The notes: generated by a model from the sequence alone, not told the origin. A stretch of 64,000 nucleotides of DNA from Candidatus Pseudobacter hemicellulosilyticus (GCA_029202545.1 CP119311.1:3596001-3660000), one strand, 5' to 3'; shown: positions 1-10,326, counted from the first letter of the stretch. A program made the numbers and translations.

Positions 1-1437
1 GGTAATGCGCAGACCTTTAACACCCCTTCCGGCCTGATGGGCCTGGTAGGCCGCGCCACTTATAATTTTAAGGAGCGCTACATGGCCGAGTTCAATATGG
101 GCCTGAACGGTACAGAGAACTTTGCTACCGGTCGCCGTTTTGGTTATTTCCCCGCCGTGTCCGGTGGCTGGATACTCAGCAATGAATCTTTCTGGCCGGA
201 GAACAAATGGATCACCTGGGCTAAGTTCCGTGGTTCCTATGGTGAGGTAGGTAATGACCAGATCGGTGGTCGCAGGTATCTCTACCTGCCCAATACCTGG
301 TCTACCAGCAGCTCCGGTTACTGGTTCGGCAACAGCAATGGTTCCAGCAATAACCCCAGCTTCTCCGGCGCCTCCGAGTCCGCACTGGGTAATCCTGAAG
401 TGACCTGGGAACGCGCACAGAAGACCAACCTCTCCATGGAGATGCGTTTTGTGAAAGACAAGCTGACCTTCACCGGTTCCTGGTTCCAGGAAAAACGTAA
501 TGATATCCTGGTGACCTCCGGCATTGTGCCCGCCACCTATGGCGTATCCCAAAGCCAGACCCCGCCGCTCAACCTGGGCCGGGTATCCAATAAAGGTTTT
601 GAGATCGAGCTGGGCTGGACCGATGAGATCGGCGCTGTCAGCTATTTCGTCAAAGGCAACTATTCTTTTGCCCGCAACAAGATTGAATACCGCGCTGAAG
701 CACCCTATCCCTATCCCTGGATGAACGAGACCGGTTATGCTATCGGTCAGTACAAAGGGCTGCTTACAGATGGGTTCTACAATACAGTAGAAGAACTGAA
801 CAACAGGCCGTATAATAAATACAGCGCCAATGCGCGCCTGGGAGATCTGAAATATGTGGATGTGAACGGTGATGGGTTTATTGACGACCAGGACCGCGTA
901 CCCATCGGCTATTCCAACCTGCCGCAGGTGGCCTATAACCTGACCATTGGTTTCTCCTACAAAGGGTTTGACGTAAATGCACTCTTCATTGGCACCGCCA
1001 AAGGTTCTTTCCCGCAATCCGGTTATGTGCTCAGCACACCCTTTGCCAAGAACGTAGGCGCTGTCATGCAGTATATGTATGATGGTCGCTGGACCCCCGA
1101 GAAATATGCCGCCGGTCAGGCTGCCACCTATCCCGCTATCTCTTTCAGCGGTGGCCAGGCCAACAATACCATGAGCAATTTCTGGCTGAAACCGAACGAT
1201 TTCAAAAGGCTGAAGAACCTGGAGATCGGTTATACTTTCCAGCCGGGTACTTCCTTCATGAAACGCGCCAGCATCCAGGGTATCAGGCTCTATGCCAACG
1301 GTAATAACCTGCTCACCTGGGATTATGACGTGCAGGAGGGCATTGACCCTGAACAGGCCGATACCGGCAAGAACAGCATGGGTTACCTGTTCCCCCTCAC
1401 CCGGACCTTCAACTTTGGCGTAAGCGTTCAGTTCTAA
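1..1437 (+). CDS. SusC/RagA-family TonB-linked outer-membrane transporter, C-terminal part (5' end outside window)
   Basis: The reading frame is open from base 1 and ends at a TAA at 1435-1437, so this is the last ~478 residues of a SusC-like protein that starts outside the window. All of it is outer-membrane beta-barrel: alternating aromatic strands, the family motif FGYFPAVSGGWILSNE near residue 45, the Asp-rich loop DVNGDGFIDDQDR near residue 288 that is typical of SusC proteins, and a terminal Phe as expected for BAM recognition. SusC proteins import oligosaccharides together with a SusD lid. The SusD partner begins 19 bases downstream, so the pair is surely co-transcribed. The substrate cannot be read from this part. 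Confidence 0.95.
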   Translation, partial: GNAQTFNTPSGLMGLVGRATYNFKERYMAEFNMGLNGTENFATGRRFGYFPAVSGGWILSNESFWPENKWITWAKFRGSYGEVGNDQIGGRRYLYLPNTWSTSSSGYWFGNSNGSSNNPSFSGASESALGNPEVTWERAQKTNLSMEMRFVKDKLTFTGSWFQEKRNDILVTSGIVPATYGVSQSQTPPLNLGRVSNKGFEIELGWTDEIGAVSYFVKGNYSFARNKIEYRAEAPYPYPWMNETGYAIGQYKGLLTDGFYNTVEELNNRPYNKYSANARLGDLKYVDVNGDGFIDDQDRVPIGYSNLPQVAYNLTIGFSYKGFDVNALFIGTAKGSFPQSGYVLSTPFAKNVGAVMQYMYDGRWTPEKYAAGQAATYPAISFSGGQANNTMSNFWLKPNDFKRLKNLEIGYTFQPGTSFMKRASIQGIRLYANGNNLLTWDYDVQEGIDPEQADTGKNSMGYLFPLTRTFNFGVSVQF

Positions 1438-1455
1438 CCCTTAAAAATGATTGCA

Positions 1456-3177
1456 ATGAAATACAAATCACTCCTTATAGTACTTGGACTGTCCGCCGGC
1501 CTGGTGGGTTGTGAAAAGGAATTCCTGCAGATGCCGCTGTCCAGTACCACTACCATTGATTCTGTTTTTTCCACTACTATCAAAGCGCAGGGGGCTGTCG
1601 CCAATGCATACAGGACCAACCTGTCGCAGGGCCTGCCTGCTTTCAATAACTGGGATGCCATGGTGCAGGAAAACCTGAGTGGCAGCATGAACTACGGCTT
1701 TGGCTGGACCCTGGCCAAGAATATTGTGCTCAACGGCCTGGCCGCAGCCAATATGAATGAGGACATGCAGGGCTATGCCAGTAATTTCCCGCCCATCCGC
1801 CAGGCCTACCTGGTGAAAGAGAATATTGACCAGGTCGCTGATATGTCCGCCGGCGATAAATCTGTTATCAAAGCAGAGATGCAGATGCTGGTGGCTTACC
1901 GCTACACGCAGATGATGATCATCTACGGCGGCGTGCCCATTGTCAGCAAGGCTTTCAGCGCCAATGAAGATCCTTCGGTGCCCCGCAACTCCGTACGCGC
2001 GGTGCTGGACTCTGTTGTAAAATGGTGCGATGAAGCCATTCCCGTACTGCCTTCCCGCTGGTCCGATGCCTGGACAGGCCGGATGACTAAAGCTGCCGCC
2101 ATGTCCATCAAGGCCAAGGCGCTGATCTATGCAGCCCGCCCGCTGTTCAACACCGCCAGCCCTTACCTGGCTTTCCCCGGTCATGAAGACCTGATCTGTC
2201 TGGGTACGCATGACGCCAGTCTCTGGGATGCCGCCATGAAAGCTGCGGAAGCCGTGATCACAGAAGCGGAGACCAACGGTGGTCACCATATCCTCAATAC
2301 CGGTAACCCGCTGGATGATTATGGCAATGCCACTTCACTGCCGGCCAATGCCGAAGTATTGCTGGCCTTCAAGTTCATCAACGGTACTCTCTTTGATTCC
2401 GGTAACTGGAATAACCTGCCCATGAACGCCTTCTACAACTCGCGTGTATGGGAGGCCCAGGGCAATGTACTGACCACAAATCACCTGGAGAATTATTATA
2501 AAGCAGATGGTACGGACCAGGACTGGCCCGCTACTGCCGCTACTGCTTTCAGCGATTATACCACAAGAATGAACCAGATGGAAGCCCGCTTCAAGGTTAC
2601 CTTCCAGCCCTGGCAGATGGATGCCTGGTCCAATCCTGGCGATGCCAACTGGAACAACCAGGCTACGTTTGGCAATGGTCCTGGTTATGGGGTGGCCCGC
2701 GTGGTTAAATTCTATTACAAGGCCAGTAACAGGGCCTGGTTTGAGTTCCCGCTCTTCCGCCTGGCTTCTGCTTACCTGATAGCCGCCGAGGCATATAACG
2801 AAATGGGACAACCGCAGAAAGCGCTGGAAAGGCTGAACGTGATCCATGAACGCGCCGGTCTGCCCGCTATCACAGAGACCGACCAGGCCGCGCTGCGCAC
2901 CATCATCCAGCGGGAATGGGCGGCTGAGTTCTTCCATGAGCAATACCGCCTGCATGACGTGAAGCACTGGAAGCTCTCCAATATCGGTAACGGTATCATT
3001 GGCGGTGAGATCCGCGCTTTTGCCTTCAACGACAATACTTCGGTGAAACTGACCGGGAACAGCAACTACCAGGATAAAGTGCTCTACACGGCTTTCTGGT
3101 CGCCCAAAATGTACCTGAACCCCTTCCCGCAAACAGAGGTCAATAAAGGCAATCTTTTACAAAACCCCGGTTATTGA
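1456..3177 (+). CDS. SusD/RagB-family surface glycan-binding lipoprotein
   Basis: This is a SusD-like lipoprotein of about 573 residues and the partner of the SusC that ends at 1437. The N-terminus is a short Lys-led signal peptide with lipobox LVGC, followed by the usual EKEFLQ stretch. The mid-region has the TPR-like helices of the family, and the C-terminus ends in the typical FPQTEVNKG...QNPGY signature. I chose the ATG at 1456 because it gives the classic MKYKSL signal-peptide start; an in-frame ATG at 1447 is equally possible. It would sit on the cell surface as the lid of the SusC barrel. Its ligand is unknown, but the neighbouring enzymes suggest a plant-type galactan. Confidence 0.95.
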   Translation: MKYKSLLIVLGLSAGLVGCEKEFLQMPLSSTTTIDSVFSTTIKAQGAVANAYRTNLSQGLPAFNNWDAMVQENLSGSMNYGFGWTLAKNIVLNGLAAANMNEDMQGYASNFPPIRQAYLVKENIDQVADMSAGDKSVIKAEMQMLVAYRYTQMMIIYGGVPIVSKAFSANEDPSVPRNSVRAVLDSVVKWCDEAIPVLPSRWSDAWTGRMTKAAAMSIKAKALIYAARPLFNTASPYLAFPGHEDLICLGTHDASLWDAAMKAAEAVITEAETNGGHHILNTGNPLDDYGNATSLPANAEVLLAFKFINGTLFDSGNWNNLPMNAFYNSRVWEAQGNVLTTNHLENYYKADGTDQDWPATAATAFSDYTTRMNQMEARFKVTFQPWQMDAWSNPGDANWNNQATFGNGPGYGVARVVKFYYKASNRAWFEFPLFRLASAYLIAAEAYNEMGQPQKALERLNVIHERAGLPAITETDQAALRTIIQREWAAEFFHEQYRLHDVKHWKLSNIGNGIIGGEIRAFAFNDNTSVKLTGNSNYQDKVLYTAFWSPKMYLNPFPQTEVNKGNLLQNPGY

Positions 3178-3227
3178 TCCTTAAAATCAGAACAGTGCTG
3201 AACTATAAATATTTTAACATGCTGCAT

Positions 3228-6113
3228 ATGAAAAAAGTAAGGCTTATGGCAGCGGGTCTCCTGGTCCTGGTACTCAACCTCCCTGCCACCCTGACTGCCC
3301 AGGAAGAATCCGAAGAAAGATCCCTGCCGGATACTACCAGCGTTCCTGGTAACAACGAGGCCTATGAACCCGGCCCACTGCTGCGGGTGCCGAGATCACG
3401 ATCTGTTGCTTCTTATTCTACCGTGTCCGGACAGGACCTGTTCCGCACACCGGTAGCCAATATCTCCAATACTTTATATGGTCTGCTGCCCGGCCTCCGG
3501 GTAACGCAGCGCTCCGGCGAGCCCGGCTATGATGATGCCGTGCTGCAATTCAGGGGCGGTGGCACTTATGATAACAGCGGCCTGATCATCTACGTGGATG
3601 GCTTCCAGGTACAGCGCTCTTATTTCGCTTATCTGTCGCCCCTGGAAATAGAAAGCATCACTATCCTGAAAGATCCTGTGACCCTGGCCACCTTCGGTAT
3701 GAAGGGCGCCAATGGTGTACTCTGGGTAGAGACAAAAAGAGGCCAGGCCAAAAAGCCCACCATCAACGTACAGGTGGTGAACGGCTGGCAGCAGGCGCTG
3801 GACTATGTAAAGCCCTATGGATCCTACAACTATGCCCGCAAATACAATGAAGCCGTCAGCAACGATAACTATTCCCTGAATGGTTACCAGTTTGACTGGA
3901 CGCCCACCTATACAGAGGCCCAGCTGCAGGCTTACCGGGATGGTACCGGCACTAATGTAGACTGGTATGGAGAAGCCCTCCGTAAGAACTCGCCCTATAC
4001 CAATGCCAATGTGAACCTGAAAGGCGGGGATAGCAATACCCGTTATGCCGTGATCCTGGACTATATGCGCCAGGGTGGTATGTATGATGTGGCTACCAAT
4101 TCCACCAACAGCAATGCACAGATCCAGCGGTATAATATCCGCTCCAACCTCGACTTCCGCTTCTTTAAGATCTTTGAAGCTAAAGTGGACCTCGGCGGCC
4201 GCATCGAGGACAGGCGTTATCCCAATTTCAACGGACCTTCGCTCTGGTCCAATATGGCCAGCTATCCTGCCAATATTTACCCGGTGGTGGACGCCAGTGG
4301 TCACTGGTCAGGCACTACCACCTATCCCAATAACCCGCTGGCATCATTGCGGGCGCTGGGCTGGGCTTCCACCCACGACCGTACCCTGCAGGCCAATTTC
4401 AACCTGAAGCAACGGCTTGATTTCATCACACCCGGTCTCTACCTGAGCGAAGCCGCTTCTTTCAATACCTGGAACCGCACTTCGGCCAGTAAGACCGCTA
4501 CCTATGCGCGTTTCAACAACGGCGTACAGACCACTACCGATAAACAAACGGATATCATCAGCAACGGCGCCAGGACTACCAATCAGTACGACTGGAAGCA
4601 GTATATCTTCACGGCCGGTTACGACCGCAGCTTCGGTGTACACCAGCTGTCCGGCGCGGTGAACTATTTTATCAGTGATTATGTGGTGGACTATGGCACC
4701 AACCAGGCCGGTCTGAACACCGGTGACAATATCTTCTACCATTTCAAGAACATTGGCGGCCGCTTCAATTATACCTATGACCGCCGGTACATTGCCGAAA
4801 TTGGTTTTGGTTTCAGCGGCTCGGACAACTATGCACCGGGCAACCGCTGGGGCTTTTATCCCGCCCTCAGCCTGGGCTGGGTCCTCTCCAATGAAGCTTT
4901 CCTGGAAGAGAACACTACTGTCACCAACCTCAAACTGCGCGTAAGCGGCGGCCTGACCGGTAATGATCAGTCTGCCAACGGCCGTTACCTCTACAAGCAA
5001 TATTATGGAGGCAGCGGTACCTATTACACGGGTGCATCTTCTCTTACTTCCAATGCTGGTATCAGACAGCAAGCCCTTGCCAACCCGGATATATTTGCCG
5101 AGCAGAGCTTAAAGCTGAATGCTGGTGTGGACGCCACTTTCTTCAATAAGCTGTCGCTCAGCCTGGAGGTTTTCCAGGACAAACGCACCGATATAGTAGG
5201 GCAGGATAATAGTCTTTCCGCCACTTTTGGCGCATTGCTGCCTTATGTCAACCTGGGTAAGGTGACTACCAAAGGACTGGAAGCCACCCTGCGTTTCCAG
5301 GAGCGCTCCGGCCCTGTTGACTGGTGGGCTGGTGCTATGATCAGCTATGCCAAAAATAAAATTGATTACCGTGCCGAAGTGCCCACCCTGAATGATTTCA
5401 GCAGGGTCACTGGTTCCCCCATCGGAACACCGATCGGGCTGATCGCGGACGGCTTCTATGATATTGATGATTTTGATGCCGACGGCACTTTAAAAGATGG
5501 TATCCCCACGCCGGCCTTCGGCGCCGTGCAGCCCGGTGATATCAAATACAAAGACCTGGACGGCAACAACCGGGTAGACCAGAATGATGTTACCCGGATA
5601 GGTGATCCTGAATATCCCAACCTGATCTATGCCATAGATGCCGGTGCCCGTTTTAAAGGCTTTGACCTGAGCGTCCTGTTCCAGGGTGCTGCCGGTACGG
5701 ATGTGAACCTGCTGACCGCTGCTGCTTACCAGACAGTAGCCTTTGTACAGAACAGCAATATCACGCCCATAGCAGGTAATGCATGGGCTTATTATCCTGA
5801 TCAGGGTATTGATACCAGGGCCAGCGCCAATTATCCCCGGCTGACCACCAAGGCTAATGAGAACAACTACCGCACGTCCAGCTTCTGGATGAAGAAAGGT
5901 AATTTCCTCCGTATCCGGCAGATAGAGGCCGGTTACAATATCCCTGCCGCTACGCTGCGCAGGATGGGCCTGAACCAGCTCCGGGTGTATGTCAGCGCCA
6001 TCAATCCCTTTACCTGGAGCTACCTGGGCAGGGAATATGGACTGGATCCCGAAACATGGTCCGGTTATCCTGGCCTGAAATCGTACAATGTCGGTATTAA
6101 TCTCACCTTTTAA
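3228..6113 (+). CDS. SusC/RagA-family TonB-linked outer-membrane transporter, second pair, short N-terminus
   Basis: This is a complete SusC-like transporter of about 961 residues. The frame runs back to a TTG inside the preceding susD, but the ATG at 3228 (or 3219) gives a proper signal peptide ending at LTAQ. After a ~40-residue Glu/Pro-rich linker the protein enters the plug domain directly (TPVANISNTLYGLLPGLRV, then SITILKDP near residue 145). It lacks the ~80-residue carboxypeptidase-regulatory-like domain that most SusC proteins carry before the plug, and has no STN domain. The barrel contains the FGFSGSDNYAPGNRWGFYPA block and the DLDGNNRVDQNDV loop. Lack of an STN domain suggests it does not itself signal to a FecR anti-sigma factor. 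Its partner is the SusD that starts 11 bases downstream. Confidence 0.95.
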   Translation: MKKVRLMAAGLLVLVLNLPATLTAQEESEERSLPDTTSVPGNNEAYEPGPLLRVPRSRSVASYSTVSGQDLFRTPVANISNTLYGLLPGLRVTQRSGEPGYDDAVLQFRGGGTYDNSGLIIYVDGFQVQRSYFAYLSPLEIESITILKDPVTLATFGMKGANGVLWVETKRGQAKKPTINVQVVNGWQQALDYVKPYGSYNYARKYNEAVSNDNYSLNGYQFDWTPTYTEAQLQAYRDGTGTNVDWYGEALRKNSPYTNANVNLKGGDSNTRYAVILDYMRQGGMYDVATNSTNSNAQIQRYNIRSNLDFRFFKIFEAKVDLGGRIEDRRYPNFNGPSLWSNMASYPANIYPVVDASGHWSGTTTYPNNPLASLRALGWASTHDRTLQANFNLKQRLDFITPGLYLSEAASFNTWNRTSASKTATYARFNNGVQTTTDKQTDIISNGARTTNQYDWKQYIFTAGYDRSFGVHQLSGAVNYFISDYVVDYGTNQAGLNTGDNIFYHFKNIGGRFNYTYDRRYIAEIGFGFSGSDNYAPGNRWGFYPALSLGWVLSNEAFLEENTTVTNLKLRVSGGLTGNDQSANGRYLYKQYYGGSGTYYTGASSLTSNAGIRQQALANPDIFAEQSLKLNAGVDATFFNKLSLSLEVFQDKRTDIVGQDNSLSATFGALLPYVNLGKVTTKGLEATLRFQERSGPVDWWAGAMISYAKNKIDYRAEVPTLNDFSRVTGSPIGTPIGLIADGFYDIDDFDADGTLKDGIPTPAFGAVQPGDIKYKDLDGNNRVDQNDVTRIGDPEYPNLIYAIDAGARFKGFDLSVLFQGAAGTDVNLLTAAAYQTVAFVQNSNITPIAGNAWAYYPDQGIDTRASANYPRLTTKANENNYRTSSFWMKKGNFLRIRQIEAGYNIPAATLRRMGLNQLRVYVSAINPFTWSYLGREYGLDPETWSGYPGLKSYNVGINLTF

Positions 6114-6123
6114 TTCCACGATC

Positions 6124-7806
6124 ATGAACCTGCAGCGTTTATCTATACCAACTTTCTGTCTGCTCCTGCTGGCCTTTATGAGCAGTTGTGAGAAAGACTT
6201 CCTGGATACCAGGATAGACAATACCTTAACGGAAGAAACACAAAGCTCCAACTACAGTACCCTGGTGGGGTATGCCGTAGCGCCGTATACGGAACTGCGC
6301 AATGAGTTCCTCATGCTTAATTCCAACCTATTTGCGCCGGTGACGGACGAAGCGGTACACAGCAATACCAATGCTGCTGCTGTTCTGTTCACCAACGGCA
6401 GCTGGAACCCCTCTACCAACCCGGATAACTACTACAGCAATTATTATTTTGGTATCCGGGCCGCCAATTATTTCCTGGAGCAGTCCGGCAATTACAGGGC
6501 CTGGCTGGCGCTTAACCGGGATACTATTTCCCCGGCAGGCAAAACCAATTATACCAATGATACCCTCAATATGGGATGGTATCGTGGCGAAGCGCATATC
6601 CTGCGCGCCTGGTATTACCTGGAGCTGGCAAAAAGATATGGCGGCGTGCCGCTGGTGACCAGGACCCTGGCCGCCACTGAGAACACCCATATACCGCGTT
6701 CCGGTTTTGATGAGATCATTGAGTTCATTGTAAGTGAAGTGGACCAGTACAAGGATACTTTACAGCCCAACTGGAAGACCTCCAATTTTACCAATAATGA
6801 CGGCCGCATCACCCGCGGCGCAGCCCTGGCGCTGAAGAGCAGGGCCCTGCTGCTGGCCGCCAGCCCGCTCAATAATCCCAACAATGATGTAGCCCGCTGG
6901 GAACGTGCTGCCGCAGCCCTCAATGAATTCCTGGTGCGCAGCAACGGGATCTATTCTTTGCACAGCAACTACCAGCAGTATTTCCTGGAAACCAATACCA
7001 TCACCAGCGCTGAGACCATCTGGGCTATCCGCTATCCTGCGGGCAATAACATGGAGATCCAGAACTATCCCGTTGGCACAGCCGGCGGTAACAGTGGTAT
7101 TGCGCCCACGCAGGACCTGGTAGATGCCTATGAATATACCGGCGTCCCTGATCCTGCCAATCCCTATGCCAACAGGGACCCGCGGCTGGGCTTCACCGTA
7201 GTGACCAACAACAGCACCTGGAACAGCCGCACCATCAAACAGGCGCCTGGTGAACCAGATGATATGAAAGTGACCATGGCCAGCAGGACCGGTTACTACC
7301 TGAAAAAATTCCTGAACGATGGCATGAACCTTCAGCAGGGCGCTACCAAAGTACACCACTGGTCGGTGTTCCGCTATGCAGAGATCCTGCTGGAATATGC
7401 AGAAGCCATGAACGAAGCCTATGGCCCCGATGATGCACATGGCTACAGCATGACCGCCCGGCAGGCGCTGAATGCAGTAAGAAGCAGGACCGGTGTGGCC
7501 ATGCCAGCCGTTACTGTAACGGATAAAACCGGGTTCCGCAATGCGGTGAAAAGAGAACGTCAGGTAGAGCTGGCCTTTGAGAACTACCGCTACTGGGACC
7601 TGCTGCGCTGGAAAGATGCTGAAAATGTTCTTGACCAGCCGGTGCATGGGCTGACCATTACCAAAGATGGTTCCGGTCAATACGTGTACACAGAGAAAGT
7701 AGTGGAGAACCGCGTATTTGACGCCAGCAAAATGTACCGCTATCCTTTCCCGCAGGCCGAAGTCATCAAATCCAATGGCGTGCTGGAACAAAATCCCAAC
7801 TGGTAA
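6124..7806 (+). CDS. SusD/RagB-family surface lipoprotein, second pair
   Basis: This SusD-like lipoprotein of about 560 residues follows the second SusC by 10 bases. The ATG at 6124 starts a signal peptide with lipobox MSSC followed by EKDFLDT. The frame extends upstream into susC to 6088, but that would place the signal peptide internally. The conserved RagB/SusD features are GEAHILRAWYYLELAKRYGG near residue 155, a second helical repeat EILLEYAEAMNEAYG near residue 420, and the terminal FPQAEVIKSNGVLEQNP. It is expected to bind the imported oligosaccharide on the cell surface. Two SusCD pairs in one locus suggest import of more than one fragment type. Confidence 0.95.
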   Translation: MNLQRLSIPTFCLLLLAFMSSCEKDFLDTRIDNTLTEETQSSNYSTLVGYAVAPYTELRNEFLMLNSNLFAPVTDEAVHSNTNAAAVLFTNGSWNPSTNPDNYYSNYYFGIRAANYFLEQSGNYRAWLALNRDTISPAGKTNYTNDTLNMGWYRGEAHILRAWYYLELAKRYGGVPLVTRTLAATENTHIPRSGFDEIIEFIVSEVDQYKDTLQPNWKTSNFTNNDGRITRGAALALKSRALLLAASPLNNPNNDVARWERAAAALNEFLVRSNGIYSLHSNYQQYFLETNTITSAETIWAIRYPAGNNMEIQNYPVGTAGGNSGIAPTQDLVDAYEYTGVPDPANPYANRDPRLGFTVVTNNSTWNSRTIKQAPGEPDDMKVTMASRTGYYLKKFLNDGMNLQQGATKVHHWSVFRYAEILLEYAEAMNEAYGPDDAHGYSMTARQALNAVRSRTGVAMPAVTVTDKTGFRNAVKRERQVELAFENYRYWDLLRWKDAENVLDQPVHGLTITKDGSGQYVYTEKVVENRVFDASKMYRYPFPQAEVIKSNGVLEQNPNW

Positions 7807-7843
7807 AAATGACCATTGCTTAACTATTATTAAAACGGTGCAT

Positions 7844-8938
7844 ATGAAACTATATACAACCCTGTGCTTTCTCTTCCTGCTGGCGGTTTTGAGCGGCTGT
7901 GAGAAAGACGATTCCAAAATAGCTTACGGGAACAATACGATCTTCATGCCCCAGGCCCAGTTAAAATCGGGTGGGGTGGATGCCAGTTATCCCGTACCTT
8001 CCGGTGTGGACTCTTCTACCTATAATTACCAGACGGACAGAACGGCTGGTAAGCTGAAAGTGATCCTGGGCGCCAATATCTCCGGCCCCGGCGCTGAAGG
8101 GTATAGTGTATCCATTTCCGTGAATACAGATACCATTCAGCAGATCCTGGATGCAGGCGTATACCCCGCCGCTACCTACCTGCCCATGCCGGCTTCCTTG
8201 TATTCCCTTCCGGAGAAACTGACAGTGCCGGCCGGAACCCGTGGTGGTACTTTCACCCTGGACCTGGACATTGAGCAGCTGAAACTGGAACAGTATGTAG
8301 GCAAACACCTGCTGCTGGCGGTGAAGATCAGTGATCCCAGTAATTATGAACTGTTGACCAAACTGACTACAACCATCGTAGTGGTGGATGTGGACGCCCT
8401 GGTCATTGGTCCCTCTCAGGATATTACACTTGCCTATATCAAGAACCCCGGCAGTCCTTTTATTGCTTCCGCGCTGAATGGTAAATGGGGTACGCTGGCC
8501 GACTGGAAAGCGAACGCCGCCGCTTTGAGCCATAGCGGCATTGGTGGTTATGTCACTGATGGTGATGGAAAAAATATGAACCTGGAATCCGGCTGGGGCT
8601 CCCCGCAGATCTATAACGGCAAGCTCTACCAGACCATTGAACTGCCTGCTGGCACTTATTCCTTTGATCCTTCCGGCGGCAGCTGGAAATGGCTGGGAGC
8701 GCTGGATGTGGCCTATACGGTGGTAGCTCCCGCTGTGGATACCATCCCGGATTTTGCCGATATACTCACTGCAACCGGCTTCTGGTACCAGCAGCTGAAG
8801 AGCCCGCAAACACCAGTGACCTTTACGCTGGATCAGCCCGGTAAGGTAACGGTAGGTATAGTGGTGAACCATATCCAGGCCGGACAGGGCTTCAAGACCT
8901 CCTCCGTCAAACTGGTCACTTATCCCAAACACTTATAA
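7844..8938 (+). CDS. DUF1735/DUF5013-type surface lipoprotein, probable glycan-binding accessory protein
   Basis: This is a lipoprotein of about 364 residues with lipobox LSGC followed by EKDDS. Residues ~30-170 look like the DUF1735 beta-sandwich found beside SusD in many Bacteroidota loci. Residues ~195-364 match what I remember of DUF5013-type C-terminal domains (WGTLADWKANAA, then MNLESGWGSPQIYNGKLYQT and LPAGTYSFD). Such proteins sit in the SGBP position and are thought to bind glycans on the cell surface; no enzyme motif is visible. The ATG at 7844 is the only start that gives a signal peptide. The gene is 37 bases after susD and 8 bases before the BNR_4 gene, so it belongs to the same transcript. 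Confidence 0.85.
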   Translation: MKLYTTLCFLFLLAVLSGCEKDDSKIAYGNNTIFMPQAQLKSGGVDASYPVPSGVDSSTYNYQTDRTAGKLKVILGANISGPGAEGYSVSISVNTDTIQQILDAGVYPAATYLPMPASLYSLPEKLTVPAGTRGGTFTLDLDIEQLKLEQYVGKHLLLAVKISDPSNYELLTKLTTTIVVVDVDALVIGPSQDITLAYIKNPGSPFIASALNGKWGTLADWKANAAALSHSGIGGYVTDGDGKNMNLESGWGSPQIYNGKLYQTIELPAGTYSFDPSGGSWKWLGALDVAYTVVAPAVDTIPDFADILTATGFWYQQLKSPQTPVTFTLDQPGKVTVGIVVNHIQAGQGFKTSSVKLVTYPKHL

Positions 8939-8946
8939 GAACGACT

Positions 8947-10296
8947 TTGAGCAAGGCGATCACTATAGTAAACAGGGCGGCCCGGTTATGCATCGGCTGG
9001 GTGCTGCTGCCAGTAGTTGTGGTATTGCATATGCAGGGCTGTTCGCAGGCCCTGCATACCCCCAGGCTGGTAGCGGTGGACAGTGGCTGGGCCGCCAATT
9101 CTGTCAATACCGTGGTGTTCCGCAAGAATGCCCTCTATACGCAAGGCGATTATCAGTATATCAGTTACTACAATGCCGAAGGGTATGTAGTGCTGGGCAA
9201 AAGAAAACAGGGCAGCGCCCAATGGACCTTACAGACCACTCCCTTTAAAGGACATGTGCAGGATGCACACAACAGCATCAGCCTGATTGCAGATGGCGAG
9301 GGCTACCTGCACCTGAGCTGGGACCACCATGGTTCGCCCCTGAAATATGCACGCAGCAAAACACCCGGCGGGCTGGACATGGAAGGACCCATGCCCATGA
9401 CTGGTCAGACAGAAAGCAATGTCACCTACCCGGAGTTTTTCCGCATGGGCAATGGCGATATCCTTTTCCTGTACCGTGATGGTTCTTCGGGCCGCGGCAA
9501 CCTGGTGATGAACCGTTACCAGACGGACCGTAAGCAGTGGGTTCGTTTACACAGCAACCTGATTGATGGCGAAGGTCAGCGCAATGCCTACTGGCAGGCG
9601 GCCGTCCAGGGGGAAACCATCCACCTGTCCTGGGTATGGCGGGAATCACCGGACGTGGCCAGCAACCATGATCTCTGTTATGCTGTTTCCAAAGACGGCG
9701 GCAGGTCCTGGCAGCAGGCCGGTGGCCGTTCCTATACATTACCCATCACCATGGCCAGCGCGGAACTGGTGCAGGCCATCCCGCAAAAAAGCGAGCTGAT
9801 CAACCAGACCAGCATGACCACCGATGAGGCCGGCAATCCCTATATCGCCAGCTACTGGCGGGACAGTGGTTCGGCCGTACCGCAATACCATGTGGTATTC
9901 CGGTGGGAGAATGAATGGCATACCCGTAACCTGGGCTTCCGGCAAACAGCATTCAGTTTGTCGGGTATGGGTACTAAACAGATCCCCATCTCAAGGCCGC
10001 AGATCATTGCCTGGCAAAAGAAGAAAGGCCTGGCAGTGGCCCTGCTGTTCCGGGATGCGGAAAGAAATAATAAAGTGTCCGTGGCGCTCAATAAAAATAT
10101 TATCGGCTCAACTCAATGGCAGCTCAAAGACCTCACCGGTTTTTCCGTAGGATCCTGGGAACCGCTGCTGGACCCGGCCCGGTGGCAACAACAAAAGACC
10201 CTGCAGCTGTTTGTGCAACCGGTTCAACAGGCCGATGCCGAAGGCCGCACACAAACACCTCCCCAACTGGTGCAGGTGCTGGAATGGAAACCCTGA
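8947..10296 (+). CDS. BNR_4-family seven-bladed propeller protein, probable polysaccharide lyase or glycosidase
   Basis: This 449-residue exported protein has a hydrophobic segment ending in MQGC, so it is a probable lipoprotein. The only start that includes this segment is the TTG at 8947. The mature part matches the BNR_4 propeller family: DAHNSISLIADGEGYLHLSW, WDHHGSPLKYARS, YPEFFRMGNGDILFLYRDGS, DGEGQRNAYWQA. BNR_4-type propellers include ulvan lyases (PL24/PL25) and the related GH145/PL27 enzymes that remove rhamnose linked to glucuronic acid in arabinogalactan. I cannot assign a family from memory. The next gene starts with a GH105 domain, which hydrolyses the unsaturated uronic acid a lyase would leave, so a lyase role is attractive. 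No sulfatase is nearby, which argues against ulvan. Confidence 0.8.
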   Translation: MSKAITIVNRAARLCIGWVLLPVVVVLHMQGCSQALHTPRLVAVDSGWAANSVNTVVFRKNALYTQGDYQYISYYNAEGYVVLGKRKQGSAQWTLQTTPFKGHVQDAHNSISLIADGEGYLHLSWDHHGSPLKYARSKTPGGLDMEGPMPMTGQTESNVTYPEFFRMGNGDILFLYRDGSSGRGNLVMNRYQTDRKQWVRLHSNLIDGEGQRNAYWQAAVQGETIHLSWVWRESPDVASNHDLCYAVSKDGGRSWQQAGGRSYTLPITMASAELVQAIPQKSELINQTSMTTDEAGNPYIASYWRDSGSAVPQYHVVFRWENEWHTRNLGFRQTAFSLSGMGTKQIPISRPQIIAWQKKKGLAVALLFRDAERNNKVSVALNKNIIGSTQWQLKDLTGFSVGSWEPLLDPARWQQQKTLQLFVQPVQQADAEGRTQTPPQLVQVLEWKP

Positions 10297-10326
10297 TAAT
10301 TAGGCAACCTGATAAATGAAGGAATT

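Noticed and set aside
6760..7917. 385-codon minus-strand frame opposite susD
   Set aside because: It is explained by codon bias of the + strand SusD gene; no motif or start context.
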